Shown here in pieces: positions 44,933 to 54,685 of a stretch of DNA of 64,000 nucleotides. Position 1 is the stretch's first letter, and the number at the start of each line of letters is the position of its first letter. Source of the DNA: CAVXXB01 sp963765585. GTDB taxonomy: Bacteria; Calditrichota; Calditrichia; JAJRVZ01. Location of the stretch: NCBI GenBank assembly GCA_963765585.1, contig CAVXXB010000015.1, forward strand, positions 1 to 64,000. Direction: 5' to 3'. A program made the translations under genes and the position numbers. Under the pieces are notes generated by a model that ran no database searches, was not told where the DNA came from, and worked only from the letters and a program-made list of their open reading frames with translations.

Positions 44933-46000
44933 TTAAAGATCATCGATTTCAATTATTTTTGTGTACGGCTGCGGCAATCCTTCCGTACAATTTGTGCACA
45001 TTTCTATGGATGCTCTGTTTTGCATCACTTGTCCTCTGAACTTCCGATATCCTTTATTACGCCATATATTACCAAAATTTGTATTATCATGATTCATATC
45101 TCCAAATGCATGCTCTGCATCTTTATCGAAACAACATGGTGAAACCGAACCATCCCAATTAATCGTCGAATTTAACCATAACCGCTTGCACCAGTTTTTT
45201 ATATCCCCTTTTAACTTATAGTTTTCTCCCTCAATATGGTATCGCATATGATCTGAATCATCAGGCAAAAAAGTAACAGCCTGCTCCGATGAATAGACCT
45301 GGGCCGTTTTAAATGACAAGCGGTTAATTCCCAGTTTTTTACTAAGTCCAATAATATCGTCAATCTCGGATTGATTATGTTTAAATACGATAAACTGTAA
45401 CTCGACCAGAGGTGTTTTACTCTTTAGTCTTTTCTTTGCACCGGTAATTTTTTGGAGTGCGTCCAGCACAACATCAAAATTCCCGCCAACGCGATACTTT
45501 TCGTAACTTTCTTTATTTGTACCGTCCATGGAGAATATCAACTGATCCAGACCCGAGTTAACCAGATCCTCCGCCTGTTGATCCGTACGTATGTAATGCC
45601 CGTTGGTTGATGTATGGGTCATAATACCTTTACTATTCGCATAGGCAATAAAATCAAGAAATGAGCGGTTTATGAATGGCTCGCCCTGGTTCCATAGCTG
45701 TACCTGAATTATATAAGATCCGATTTCATCGATTACTTTTATAAAATCTTCCAGGGACATTTTGCCCAGTTCCCGTTTCATATCTCCATTGCCCGAGGGA
45801 CACATGGGACACTTTAGATTACAAATATTAGTCGGCTCGACCATAAGAATAACCGGGTACCCCCAGACGATCTGGCGACGTAAGATCTTTGATAACATCA
45901 TCGAAAGATAAATCTTTACTACATTTAGAATTCTCTTGGGCGTGAGTGAAAATTTGAATATGGTTATGGACTTTATTAGTGATTTAAACGGGACAACCAT
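44933..46000 (-). CDS. Radical SAM/SPASM protein (paralogue of the one at 49987)
   Basis: A 355-residue iron-sulfur enzyme. The radical SAM cluster is C60, C64 and C67 (CNLKCPMC). The C-terminal part has SPASM-type cysteines (NWCKRLW, SPCCFDKD, EMCTNC) for extra Fe-S clusters. The N-terminus has the subfamily pattern SLTPKRILNVVK...WGYPV. It shares this layout with the protein at 49987. Substrate unknown. It is the last gene of the minus-strand half of a glycan cluster, 108 bases after the UPF0104 gene. Confidence 0.88.
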   Translation of the reverse strand: MVVPFKSLIKSITIFKFSLTPKRILNVVKIYLSMMLSKILRRQIVWGYPVILMVEPTNICNLKCPMCPSGNGDMKRELGKMSLEDFIKVIDEIGSYIIQVQLWNQGEPFINRSFLDFIAYANSKGIMTHTSTNGHYIRTDQQAEDLVNSGLDQLIFSMDGTNKESYEKYRVGGNFDVVLDALQKITGAKKRLKSKTPLVELQFIVFKHNQSEIDDIIGLSKKLGINRLSFKTAQVYSSEQAVTFLPDDSDHMRYHIEGENYKLKGDIKNWCKRLWLNSTINWDGSVSPCCFDKDAEHAFGDMNHDNTNFGNIWRNKGYRKFRGQVMQNRASIEMCTNCTEGLPQPYTKIIEIDDL

Positions 46001-46108
46001 TTACAGCCTCGATTTAGTTTGAATTTTGTAAAAGGAGTTCCTTCTGAGAACATGCAAAACATATTTTTTATTTCTGATTAAGTCGAGTAAGGAAAACAAG
46101 TTAACTTT

Positions 46109-47077
46109 TCATTCAGATTTTCGAATATCGGATCCGGATTCAGTGGTATTCTTATTTTTCCGTAGGCTTTTCCATAGTTCCCGTGATGATTGCCAGGTAC
46201 TTCTCACATCCTTAAGATATTTTCTCTTTTGGTAAATATAATATAATCCAATTAATGCAGGAATTATCGCATTTAATACAAAAAGAAAAAGGGAGGTCGC
46301 AACCGCATAGGCGCCAGGGACACCATACAGGTTAAAAAAATAGACTGCCAATCCCTCGCGCACACCAAGGCCAGATATGCTGATTGGTATCACCCCGGCA
46401 CTCCACAAAAAAACCACAGTATAGGCCGTTGACGAAAAGGATATAGGGAATGTTGTAACCAGGAGAATATAATACTGTATTACCATTACGGCATACACAC
46501 CTGCTGAAAACACCACGGACCAGATAAATATCCGGTTATAGTTTACCGGTTTTTCGTATAGACTTTTTAACATTGAAAATTGCGGGATAAAGATATAACC
46601 TGCGATAACTATTATTGAGATGATAATATAAATATAATAGTACTGTGGGAAATGAATGGTTAACAGCCAGACGGACAACATTATTTTTATCATTGTTTGG
46701 AATATACGCTCCATTCCAAATGCAACCACCTTTCCTCTTTTCTGTCCTGGTAATAACAATACTTTGCTCAACTCGGCATGACCTCCTGGAATCAGAAGGC
46801 GAAAAGTAAATCCGGCAAAAAATGAAGGGATCAAATCTTTAAAATCAAAATGATCGGAATAGTTGGATACCATATATCTCCAACGCAAATATTGAATATA
46901 CAGACTTAATCCACTGAGCGGGATAATCAAGAGTAGCATTGAGATATCCAGTGACAGAAAATAGCCGGTAAACTCACCCATATCGATTCGGGATAGTATC
47001 CAGACAACCAGGGCCAGCCCGATTATCATCTTCAGGATATACAGCAGAATATTTTTCCAGCGGCTTATTTTTTCCAT
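46109..47077 (-). CDS. UPF0104 / lysylphosphatidylglycerol synthase TM-region protein
   Basis: A 322-residue inner-membrane protein with about eight helices, matching the transmembrane domain of AglD/MprF-type proteins. Family members act in lipid-linked sugar or aminoacyl-lipid transfer or flipping; no aminoacyl-transfer domain is fused here. The motif IPGGHAELSKV (residues about 98-108) and ISGLGVREG near 230 are conserved in the family. It overlaps the glycosyltransferase gene by 13 bases, so the two probably act together on a lipid-linked glycan. Confidence 0.85.
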   Translation of the reverse strand: MEKISRWKNILLYILKMIIGLALVVWILSRIDMGEFTGYFLSLDISMLLLIIPLSGLSLYIQYLRWRYMVSNYSDHFDFKDLIPSFFAGFTFRLLIPGGHAELSKVLLLPGQKRGKVVAFGMERIFQTMIKIMLSVWLLTIHFPQYYYIYIIISIIVIAGYIFIPQFSMLKSLYEKPVNYNRIFIWSVVFSAGVYAVMVIQYYILLVTTFPISFSSTAYTVVFLWSAGVIPISISGLGVREGLAVYFFNLYGVPGAYAVATSLFLFVLNAIIPALIGLYYIYQKRKYLKDVRSTWQSSRELWKSLRKNKNTTESGSDIRKSE

Positions 47078-48174
47078 TTATACACCTGAAACAGACCAAG
47101 CACGCTAAAAAAAATAATATGAAAGGGATATATAATTTGGAATATCAATATCGCATACATGGAAAATTTTTGTTTAAATATTTTATTGGCCAGTGAGAGC
47201 GGAATAAGTTCAAAAGCCAATTTCAAAACCAGGACCGTCAGCCACAATACAAATACATGAGGATAAATAAACGGTAGCAGCGCCGTCAGCAAATAATAAA
47301 TAAAAATAATAACTGCCATTAGTACCGATGAGGGTGTAGACAAAAGGATCTTACTATTTTTTCTGATCTGCTGCTGGAATATCTCGCTTAGTCTGGTGGG
47401 CGGGGGTGTTATTACAAAGGTCTCCGGATCCGCACAATAATCTATTTTACCTTCTTTCAGGTACCGGAATCTTTCTGTAAGATGAATATCGTCCCCACTT
47501 TTAAACTTCTTAAGAGCAAGAAAGCCACCGGCATTGTCATAGGCATCTTTACGATATGCCAGATTTCTCCCTACACTGGAAAAAGGATAGCCGAGTTTGG
47601 CGGGTGCAGCCGATGAAATCGCTGAAAACAAATTATCAAATTTTAATAGTTGCTGAAATAATCCTTTGTTTTCTGTCAATGGGGAGTGTCCAAGCACCAT
47701 AGATACCCCTGGTTTGAACATTTTACTCATTCCCGTTAACCAATGAGGCGGTACCTCGCAATCTGCATCAGTTGTGAATATAATTTCTCCGCGGGCTTCT
47801 GAGATTCCCTTGAGAAGCGCATTCTTTTTCCCCCGCAATGTCTTACTCTTGGTGGAAATTCGAATCACTTTCCAGTTTTTATGACCTGATGCATATTCTT
47901 CCATATAATCAGCTGTTCTGTCATCAGAACTGTCATCGATCAAAATTATTTCATACTTGTCACCGGGGTATTCCAGTGCTTCCAAACTTTTAAGACAAGG
48001 TTGAATCCGGTTTTGCTCATTCCGGGCAGCGATAACAACACTAATTTGAGGTTGGAGGGTGGTCTTTTCCCTTGAACGTAATTGACGCAAACCATAATAA
48101 ACTAAAATGAGCATAGAAAAGTATAATATGCTCATCAGGAGATATATACTTATTAAAATATTATCAATATTCAA
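47065..48174 (-). CDS. Membrane glycosyltransferase family 2
   Basis: A 369-residue GT2 enzyme. An N-terminal helix (about 5-28) precedes the catalytic domain with ISVVIAARNEQ, LIDDSSDDRT, the DxD motif TDADCEVPPHW, GDDIHLTERF and the (Q)xxRxxK motif QQIRKNSK, then two to three C-terminal helices. This resembles processive or lipid-acceptor glycosyltransferases. It overlaps the Wzi-like gene by 11 bases and the UPF0104 gene by 13 bases, which implies tight coupling. Confidence 0.9.
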   Translation of the reverse strand: MNIDNILISIYLLMSILYFSMLILVYYGLRQLRSREKTTLQPQISVVIAARNEQNRIQPCLKSLEALEYPGDKYEIILIDDSSDDRTADYMEEYASGHKNWKVIRISTKSKTLRGKKNALLKGISEARGEIIFTTDADCEVPPHWLTGMSKMFKPGVSMVLGHSPLTENKGLFQQLLKFDNLFSAISSAAPAKLGYPFSSVGRNLAYRKDAYDNAGGFLALKKFKSGDDIHLTERFRYLKEGKIDYCADPETFVITPPPTRLSEIFQQQIRKNSKILLSTPSSVLMAVIIFIYYLLTALLPFIYPHVFVLWLTVLVLKLAFELIPLSLANKIFKQKFSMYAILIFQIIYPFHIIFFSVLGLFQVYKWKK

Positions 48175-49864
48175 GTTTGAACCCGAGATGCATTTCTGTC
48201 AGATTTTGACTCGATTCCGGATTTTGAATATCAATTTTTCGCACAGAGAGATTCAGGAAAAAATCATTCAATACTTCATACTGCGTATAAAATTCATAAA
48301 ACCGGCTGGTTGTTAATATTCCCTCAAGAAATTCACGGGTTGTTCGTGATTCGGTCTGGTCGCCAAGTAAAACATTATGACCAAGAAGAATATCCCCGCC
48401 AATATTTTCATTTGGATAGTTATCGCCATGCTTCCATTGTTGATATCGCAACCCGACAATCAATCTTTGATGAAGATCTTGTTCAATATGTGCGTATAGT
48501 ATTTCGGAGTTGGGACCAGCCCAATGCCCCAGGGACAAACCATCATTTATATACCGGTTAACATTATATTTATGGGTATACACCCATGGCATCAGTGCTG
48601 CATACTCGACGCGTAAAGCAAGATTCGCAAGACCAAAAGGATCGGTGATATGTGTGCCTAACTGAAAACCATGTTTATTGCCATACCAGTCGGTGAATAA
48701 TTTATCTGATCTTAATTCATCCAACAACAATGTACCATACACCTTCACACCCGGCCATAACCGGGTTTCCAGATCGATCGCCAGTAGGGCATTATCACGA
48801 TCTCGTAAATTGTGCTCTACTGCCCGCAAGTAAATAAACGGGAGCAAATACGCCCATTCCAGATAACGGTTTCCATAGAGTATCATTCCTGTTAACCCAA
48901 CCGACATACTTTTAATTGGTGAGAACTCAAACCGGTTACTGACAATCCATTTATCCGGATATACAGGCTGACTATCAATGGAATCACCATTGGCCAGAGC
49001 CAGAAGTTTTCCATGCATATATGTAAAACTTCCCCAACTCCAGTGATGAGCAAGACTAAAATAAGGATATTGCGCAGGATTATCTGACAGAATAAGTTGA
49101 CCGGCTTCGCCAGGACCCCATGTAACAGGTTGATATGCAAAATGGAAGTCGATGTACTCCGTCCTCAACGCCAAATCACCGCCTGCCAGATCAAAGTAAA
49201 TAACATCTTCACGTTCATTTTTCCATGAATTCTTTAAGACAGGATCCTGATCACGATACCCGTCATCCCCTTTTATACGATAAAACGACACCTGAAGGAG
49301 ATAACCCAGATTCTCATTAAATGAACCACGAAATTTATATGTTTCCGATTGATTACTCCGCCACACCTCATCGCTACGCTGATCATACGAATAAGCCAGA
49401 GCGAGATCAAAATAAAAACTCTTTGTCGAATCCTCCCAAAGATATAAATGATTATCTTCCTCGGGTTGGTTTTGTTTGAAAAGTCGCATAAAATCGGTTG
49501 AAATTTGTTTCCAGCTGGCGAATGGGGTATACCAATTCCGGTTTTCTTTTGCACCGGCATACCTGTTTCGCCAATTAATATCAAATCGAAAATCCAGAAG
49601 GTAGTTGTCAAGCCGTCTTTGATCTATCGAAGTTAACCGGGTACGGTTTGAGTCTACTTCTACTAAAAGCTGACTTATTTTTTCACGGTCAAGGGGTCTG
49701 ATTCCATCACGCAGGTTATTGAGAATGCCAAGCGTTTCCATACGATCCAGAAATCTATATACGGGATCATTTATGGGTACACTTACCGGATTTCCGGCCA
49801 TAAGTACGCCAACGCAAAAAAGGAATAGAAATATGGTGAAAATATGTTTCATATTTTTCCTCAA
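48164..49864 (-). CDS. Wzi-like outer-membrane capsule assembly protein
   Basis: A 566-residue outer-membrane protein. It has a signal peptide (about 1-23, ending LMAG), a short helical region resembling the Wzi N-terminal helices (PVYRFLDRMETLGIL, about 35-49) and a long barrel-like region rich in Trp and Tyr. Wzi proteins bind capsule polysaccharide at the surface. It heads the minus-strand half of the cluster. The sequence upstream of the ATG, CCTCCTTTGAGG, could fold and hide its ribosome-binding site. Confidence 0.8.
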   Translation of the reverse strand: MRKNMKHIFTIFLFLFCVGVLMAGNPVSVPINDPVYRFLDRMETLGILNNLRDGIRPLDREKISQLLVEVDSNRTRLTSIDQRRLDNYLLDFRFDINWRNRYAGAKENRNWYTPFASWKQISTDFMRLFKQNQPEEDNHLYLWEDSTKSFYFDLALAYSYDQRSDEVWRSNQSETYKFRGSFNENLGYLLQVSFYRIKGDDGYRDQDPVLKNSWKNEREDVIYFDLAGGDLALRTEYIDFHFAYQPVTWGPGEAGQLILSDNPAQYPYFSLAHHWSWGSFTYMHGKLLALANGDSIDSQPVYPDKWIVSNRFEFSPIKSMSVGLTGMILYGNRYLEWAYLLPFIYLRAVEHNLRDRDNALLAIDLETRLWPGVKVYGTLLLDELRSDKLFTDWYGNKHGFQLGTHITDPFGLANLALRVEYAALMPWVYTHKYNVNRYINDGLSLGHWAGPNSEILYAHIEQDLHQRLIVGLRYQQWKHGDNYPNENIGGDILLGHNVLLGDQTESRTTREFLEGILTTSRFYEFYTQYEVLNDFFLNLSVRKIDIQNPESSQNLTEMHLGFKLEY

Positions 49865-49986
49865 AGGAGGTCAATTTAAATGTGAAAACTAATAATTACA
49901 AGCAATAGAATAATTGTCGGAAATATTGCATAAATGCTTAATATGGTTTATTTTAGCGCCTGTTAAATTCGAATTGAGGTGAATCT

Positions 49987-51036
49987 TTGAATGAGCTGTT
50001 GCTCAGTCGTCTTCTGTTGTCCCTGACACCACGCCGTGTTGCGAACATTTTAAAAACCACATCATCATTTTTTTTATCTGCTATATCGGGTAAAACCATT
50101 GTCTGGGGCCTGCCTCCGGTACTAACCATAGAGCCTGCAAATATATGCAATCTGCGCTGCCCCTTGTGTACCACCGGCTCGGGTGAAATGAAACGTGTAA
50201 AAGGGAATATGACCCTTGATACATTCCGCTCCGTAATGAATAAATTTGGTGAAGAGATTTTCTTTTTGCTCATCTACCATCAGGGTGAACCTTATATAAA
50301 TCCTCATTTTCTTAATTTTGTAAAATTGGCAAAAGAAAAAAATATTTATGTCACCACCAGCACAAACGGCCACTATTTTACGGATGAAAACATTGAAGCC
50401 ACCATCGATTCAGGAATTGACAGCATGATTGTTTCGGTTGACGGTGTAACACAGGAATCGTACGCCCGTTACCGCGTTAAAGGAAAACTTGACAAGGTTC
50501 TTGAAGGCACAAAAAAACTAATGGAGATGAAAAAAATTAAAAGAAGCCGAACACCGAATGTAGCCCTTCAGTTCTTGGTAATGAAACATAACGAGCATGA
50601 AATTCCGGCAATAAAAAAACTCGCCGATGAACTGGGTGTCGATCGCCTGTTAATAAAAAACATCGAAGTCCGTTCAACCGAAGAAGCCGATGAATGGCTT
50701 CCTGAAAATAGCGCGTATCGACGATATAACTTTGATGGCAATAATCTGATTGTCAAGGGTGCTGATAATAAATCATGTACCCGTCCCTGGCTATCAACCC
50801 TGGTAAACTGGGATGGAGAAATTGTCCCCTGCTGTTTTGACAAAAATGGCAACTATCCAATGGGTAAAATTACTGGTGAAGAGAATCTCAAAGATATTTG
50901 GCATGGCAAATCATTCTCCGACTTCAGAACCCGTTTGATCCGGGACAGGCAAGGTATTGATATTTGCAGCAATTGCAATCAGGGGTTTGGCAGTTTTTTA
51001 CCAAAAAAATTATGGAAGAAAGAAAAATCAAATTAA
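49987..51036 (+). CDS. Radical SAM/SPASM protein (paralogue of the one at 44933)
   Basis: A 349-residue iron-sulfur enzyme. Cluster ligands are C54, C58 and C61 (CNLRCPLC), and SPASM-type cysteines lie in KSCTRPW, VPCCFDKN and DICSNC. The N-terminal SLTPRRVANILK...VWGLPPVL pattern matches the paralogue at 44933. The start is TTG with GAGGTGA upstream. It is the first gene of the plus-strand half of the cluster, 122 bases from the divergent Wzi-like gene. Confidence 0.88.
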   Translation: MNELLLSRLLLSLTPRRVANILKTTSSFFLSAISGKTIVWGLPPVLTIEPANICNLRCPLCTTGSGEMKRVKGNMTLDTFRSVMNKFGEEIFFLLIYHQGEPYINPHFLNFVKLAKEKNIYVTTSTNGHYFTDENIEATIDSGIDSMIVSVDGVTQESYARYRVKGKLDKVLEGTKKLMEMKKIKRSRTPNVALQFLVMKHNEHEIPAIKKLADELGVDRLLIKNIEVRSTEEADEWLPENSAYRRYNFDGNNLIVKGADNKSCTRPWLSTLVNWDGEIVPCCFDKNGNYPMGKITGEENLKDIWHGKSFSDFRTRLIRDRQGIDICSNCNQGFGSFLPKKLWKKEKSN

Positions 51037-51040
51037 TGAA

Positions 51041-52183
51041 ATGACACTTTTCATTCAGTTACTCTTTGTATTGCATATACTATTTTCCCTCCTTTACTTT
51101 ATGGGATATCTGCGTTTAAAAACCGGATTTAAATTCCTTGACTACAAAATTGGCAATCCAGATGAAACACCATCCGTTTCAATAATCATTAGTCTGCGCA
51201 ATGAAGAATCAAATATCCCTGACCTGATCAACCATCTTAAACTACAAAAATATCCGCAAAGTCATTTGGAAATCATTTTTATTGATGACCGGTCCGAGGA
51301 CCGGACCTATGAATTACTGAGTCAAAACAAGATCTCTGAATTTCAGGTAAAAGTGATCAAGATAGAAAATCTACCTCCCGATACAGCACCAAAAAAGCAT
51401 GCTATCACTACTGCGGTTGCCCAGGCCAGCGGCGAAATCTTGTTATTTACAGATGCGGATGGTCGTCCGGGGCCATATTGGGTAAAGTCGATGGTTTCTC
51501 TGTTCAGTCCTGAAACCGGAATGGTTTTGGGCTATGCTCCATATTCCACTCAAGTGCCATATTCAACTACAATATTCCGCATGCTTGCGCTTGAATATTT
51601 ATCACATGCAGCCATAAGTGCTGCTTCTACTGGTCTTAGATATCCGGTGACCTGTGTTGGCACAAATTTAGCGTACCGGAAATCTGTATTTGAACAACTC
51701 TCCGGATTTGGAAAATTTATCACCGTGCATACCGGCGATGATGATTTATTCCTGCAGCGGGTCCGAGAAGAATCGGATTGGCAGATCAGATATGCCAGCG
51801 ATGAGAAAAGTCATGTATTTAACGCACCACCGGATAATGTGGCTAAATTTTATAATCAGCGTTTGCGATATGCATCCAAGGGACTCATGTATCCACTCAA
51901 ATTAAAGGTATCATTGGTACTTTATTATTTATATAATCTATTGTTCCTGACAAATTTATTTTTTATCCTGATTAATCCCGTCTGGATTTCCGCATATGCA
52001 TTTACACTATTAATAAAATTTATGGCCGATTATTTATTTATGCTAAAAGCGGCAAGGGTCTTACACGACCAGCGACAGACATCACTGATACCGGTTGCAC
52101 TGCTAATTCATATTCCTTATGTCGTATACTTTGGCTTGGTTGCTCAATTTCAAAGTTTTAAGTGGGGCGGGCGCAGAGGTTAG
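51041..52183 (+). CDS. Membrane glycosyltransferase family 2
   Basis: I chose the ATG at 51041 (380 residues, MTLFIQLL), 4 bases after the radical SAM stop; an earlier ATG at 50957 would overlap that gene by 80 bases. It has an N-terminal helix, a GT2 domain (VSIIISLRNEES, FIDDRSEDRT, DxD in TDADGRPGPYW, GDDDLFLQRV, QRLRYASKG) and C-terminal helices. It is a paralogue of the enzymes at 47065 and 52206. Confidence 0.88.
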   Translation: MTLFIQLLFVLHILFSLLYFMGYLRLKTGFKFLDYKIGNPDETPSVSIIISLRNEESNIPDLINHLKLQKYPQSHLEIIFIDDRSEDRTYELLSQNKISEFQVKVIKIENLPPDTAPKKHAITTAVAQASGEILLFTDADGRPGPYWVKSMVSLFSPETGMVLGYAPYSTQVPYSTTIFRMLALEYLSHAAISAASTGLRYPVTCVGTNLAYRKSVFEQLSGFGKFITVHTGDDDLFLQRVREESDWQIRYASDEKSHVFNAPPDNVAKFYNQRLRYASKGLMYPLKLKVSLVLYYLYNLLFLTNLFFILINPVWISAYAFTLLIKFMADYLFMLKAARVLHDQRQTSLIPVALLIHIPYVVYFGLVAQFQSFKWGGRRG

Positions 52184-52205
52184 AGGAGCAGAATACCATA
52201 TAATT

Positions 52206-53318
52206 ATGATTTATCTCGAATATGTCGGTTTAGGTGTTGGGATTATCTACACTGTTATTGCAATCGCCCTTTTCCGGGGACTGATAACAGAATACCGCCG
52301 TACGGACAAAATACCCAAAATTTCAATATTAATTCCGGCCAGAAATGAAGAACAATATCTCCCGGCCTGTCTTGAGTCACTTTCAAAAAGCTTATTCCCC
52401 GTAAATCAAACAGAAGTTATAATACTAAATGACCGGTCTGAAGATCGTACTGCTGAAATTGCCCGTGCATACTGTAATATGTCCTCTCATTTTCGTCTGA
52501 TAAATATAGCTGAAGATGTTGCCGGCCTGGCGGGTAAAATGAATGTACTTAAGCAAGGAATTGATATAGCCGCAGGAGAGATTATTCTGGTTACTGATGC
52601 CGATTGTGAGGTATCTCCGGAATGGGCAGGTGCATTGGTATCTTATTTTACGGAAGAAACCGGAATGGTCGGTGGATTGACCTTATTGTCCAAAGACAGG
52701 TCGGATGAATCTCTTTTTGCCAAGGTACAATCTTTGGATTGGCTGTTTTTACAGGCAGTTGCGGCCGGAGCAGCCGGGTCCGGATTTCCCACCTCCATAT
52801 TGGGTAATAATTTTGCCTTCCGCAAACAGGCCTATCTAGAAACGGGTGGGTATGAAAGTATTGGTTTCTCATTGACTGAAGATATGGCTTTGATGCAAGC
52901 CATCCGAAAGTTAGATAAATGGGGAATCAAATATCCGCTTTCCCAGCAGACTGAAATTTACAGTCAACCGGCAAAATCCCTCAGTGAATTATACAATCAA
53001 CGAAGACGATGGATCTCTGGCGGAATGGTTGGGCCAGTCTCCGGCTGGATAATGATGGTATCCACCTTTTTAGCACATTTTTTACCGCTAATATTGTTTT
53101 TTACCACGGCACCCAGTTGGATAACAGGTATGACCTTGCTTTTACCGATAGTATCGGATATTAGTTTTATATTAAGCCCGCTAACCAAAAAAATCCGAAG
53201 GCGTGATTTGCTGCGATATTTCACATTATTTGAAGTATATTATTTCTTATACACTACGTTCTTAGCGTTTCTAACGCTGATACCCTTTAAAATCAGTTGG
53301 AAGAACAGGCGCTTTTAA
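52206..53318 (+). CDS. Membrane glycosyltransferase family 2
   Basis: I chose the ATG at 52206 (370 residues, MIYLEYVG), 22 bases after the preceding stop; an earlier in-frame ATG lies inside the previous gene. The catalytic domain shows ISILIPARNEEQ, LNDRSEDRT, DxD in TDADCEVSPEW, TEDMALMQAI and the QRRRW motif, then C-terminal helices. It has a canonical acceptor motif (QRRRW), unlike its paralogue at 47065. Its 3' end overlaps the convergent amidohydrolase gene by 4 bases. Confidence 0.88.
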   Translation: MIYLEYVGLGVGIIYTVIAIALFRGLITEYRRTDKIPKISILIPARNEEQYLPACLESLSKSLFPVNQTEVIILNDRSEDRTAEIARAYCNMSSHFRLINIAEDVAGLAGKMNVLKQGIDIAAGEIILVTDADCEVSPEWAGALVSYFTEETGMVGGLTLLSKDRSDESLFAKVQSLDWLFLQAVAAGAAGSGFPTSILGNNFAFRKQAYLETGGYESIGFSLTEDMALMQAIRKLDKWGIKYPLSQQTEIYSQPAKSLSELYNQRRRWISGGMVGPVSGWIMMVSTFLAHFLPLILFFTTAPSWITGMTLLLPIVSDISFILSPLTKKIRRRDLLRYFTLFEVYYFLYTTFLAFLTLIPFKISWKNRRF

Positions 53319-54610
53319 GATATCAGAGGTGTAGGGGAGCGGGTAAGTTTAACATCGGTGTGATAGAGATCGGTTGCATTTTTTAATAAAATACTTTCTA
53401 TAATATAATCGATATTTCCCGAATCGATCCATCCCTCTGCGTACAATTCACTGATTGCCTGAATAACACCTCTCTTTGCTAATTCAAGATGACCTGGAAC
53501 CAGCTCTACAATTGAGACATCACCGCCAAAGGCAAACAACTTATTCACCGGGGCGGTGGTCAGGAATTCTTTGAGGAATCTAACTGCGGATACTGGGCTT
53601 ATCATCCATGACCAGCACATATCAATAAATGCATTGGGATAATGTTTTGCCAGCGCAATAGCCTGATCTTGAAACGGGTAAGTTATATGTAAAAAGACAA
53701 ACCTTGTGTCCGGATGCATACGGCAGATAAGACTCATATCACTGGCATTGTAAAGTAAGTAATCCATTGGCATGGTACCATGTCCCGAGTGATATCCGGT
53801 ATGTATTTTATAGGGCAAATCATATTCAGCTGATTTTCTTGCCGTATGATTAAACAAATAATCTTCCAGTGGTTTTTGCTCATACTTTTGAACTTGCCAG
53901 TTTTTATTCAGACAATATTGCAGGCAACTTTCCGCATCAGTTCGTTTCACTTCCTGGAAATCAAGTCTCCGGCGATAGGCGCTTTGATTCTTTATGGCTA
54001 CCGCTTTATTGCCATATTTACGGAAGCTCCGATCGATGGCCTCAATGCAATCATCCAGGTTATTTATATTATGTCCAATAATATTTTGTATCAGATCCGG
54101 ATCAAAATCTGAACATAAACTGGAAACACAAAGATCCATGAGAAAATATTCCGGCGACTGGGTATTCCGAAATATTGGTGTATCAAGCGCATTGATCTGG
54201 CAATGATCAAGATTACATAAGTTCTTTAGTATTTTTGTATAAAAACCCGATTGGGGTATTTTCTGAATGGCCGCATTGACATCCAGCCAATTGGCATCAT
54301 TCAGATCATCAATCTGATATACTTTTCTTATGGTATTTTGAACCATTTGCCCATAACCGGTTGATTTGATAACAGGCCACCATCTCCTGATAATTCCCCA
54401 TTTTTTTTCAGGATCCCCATCAACCTGTTTTAGTATTTCGAGATCATCTTCAGGCATCCCACTGACGATTAGATCGGATTCAACATACTGAATAAATAAT
54501 AGTGATATATCATTGGGAAATTGTGGTTTTGCCGGGTTGAGACGGTCTGATTCTTCTATAAGATGCTCGTGGGTGTCTGCGATAGGGATTTGATTTATCA
54601 GGTCGTACAT
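53315..54610 (-). CDS. Amidohydrolase-family protein related to uronate isomerase
   Basis: A 431-residue metal-dependent TIM-barrel hydrolase. Metal-site motifs are DTHEHL near residue 12, KIHTGYHSG near 265, FLHITYP and FGGD near 380. The HxH and late Asp pattern fit the amidohydrolase-2/glucuronate isomerase group. The true reaction is unknown. It lies beside the glycan cluster on the opposite strand, so it could act on a uronic acid or related sugar; that is inference. Confidence 0.75.
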   Translation of the reverse strand: MYDLINQIPIADTHEHLIEESDRLNPAKPQFPNDISLLFIQYVESDLIVSGMPEDDLEILKQVDGDPEKKWGIIRRWWPVIKSTGYGQMVQNTIRKVYQIDDLNDANWLDVNAAIQKIPQSGFYTKILKNLCNLDHCQINALDTPIFRNTQSPEYFLMDLCVSSLCSDFDPDLIQNIIGHNINNLDDCIEAIDRSFRKYGNKAVAIKNQSAYRRRLDFQEVKRTDAESCLQYCLNKNWQVQKYEQKPLEDYLFNHTARKSAEYDLPYKIHTGYHSGHGTMPMDYLLYNASDMSLICRMHPDTRFVFLHITYPFQDQAIALAKHYPNAFIDMCWSWMISPVSAVRFLKEFLTTAPVNKLFAFGGDVSIVELVPGHLELAKRGVIQAISELYAEGWIDSGNIDYIIESILLKNATDLYHTDVKLTRSPTPLIS

Positions 54611-54617
54611 GGCTCCT

Positions 54618-54680
54618 CAATTGGCTATAAGCAGCAGGCAATTGGCAATCATCCCTAAAACAGGTTCGGGCTGACTGGTT
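54618..54680. repeat. Heptamer and hairpin-repeat remnants between amidohydrolase and frr
   Basis: A short GGCAATT-type heptamer run is followed by AAACAGGTTCGGGCTGAC, which matches half of the paired-hairpin repeat at 43801. There is no coding sequence. Confidence 0.6.
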
Positions 54681-54685
54681 TGGGC

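Noticed and set aside
50957..51040. Longer N-terminus for the glycosyltransferase at 51041
   Set aside because: It overlaps the radical SAM gene by 80 bases and adds residues without the expected membrane helix.
44933..53318. Reading the two radical SAM proteins as RiPP-maturation enzymes
   Set aside because: No small precursor peptide gene or peptide exporter was found beside them; the neighbours are glycosyltransferases.
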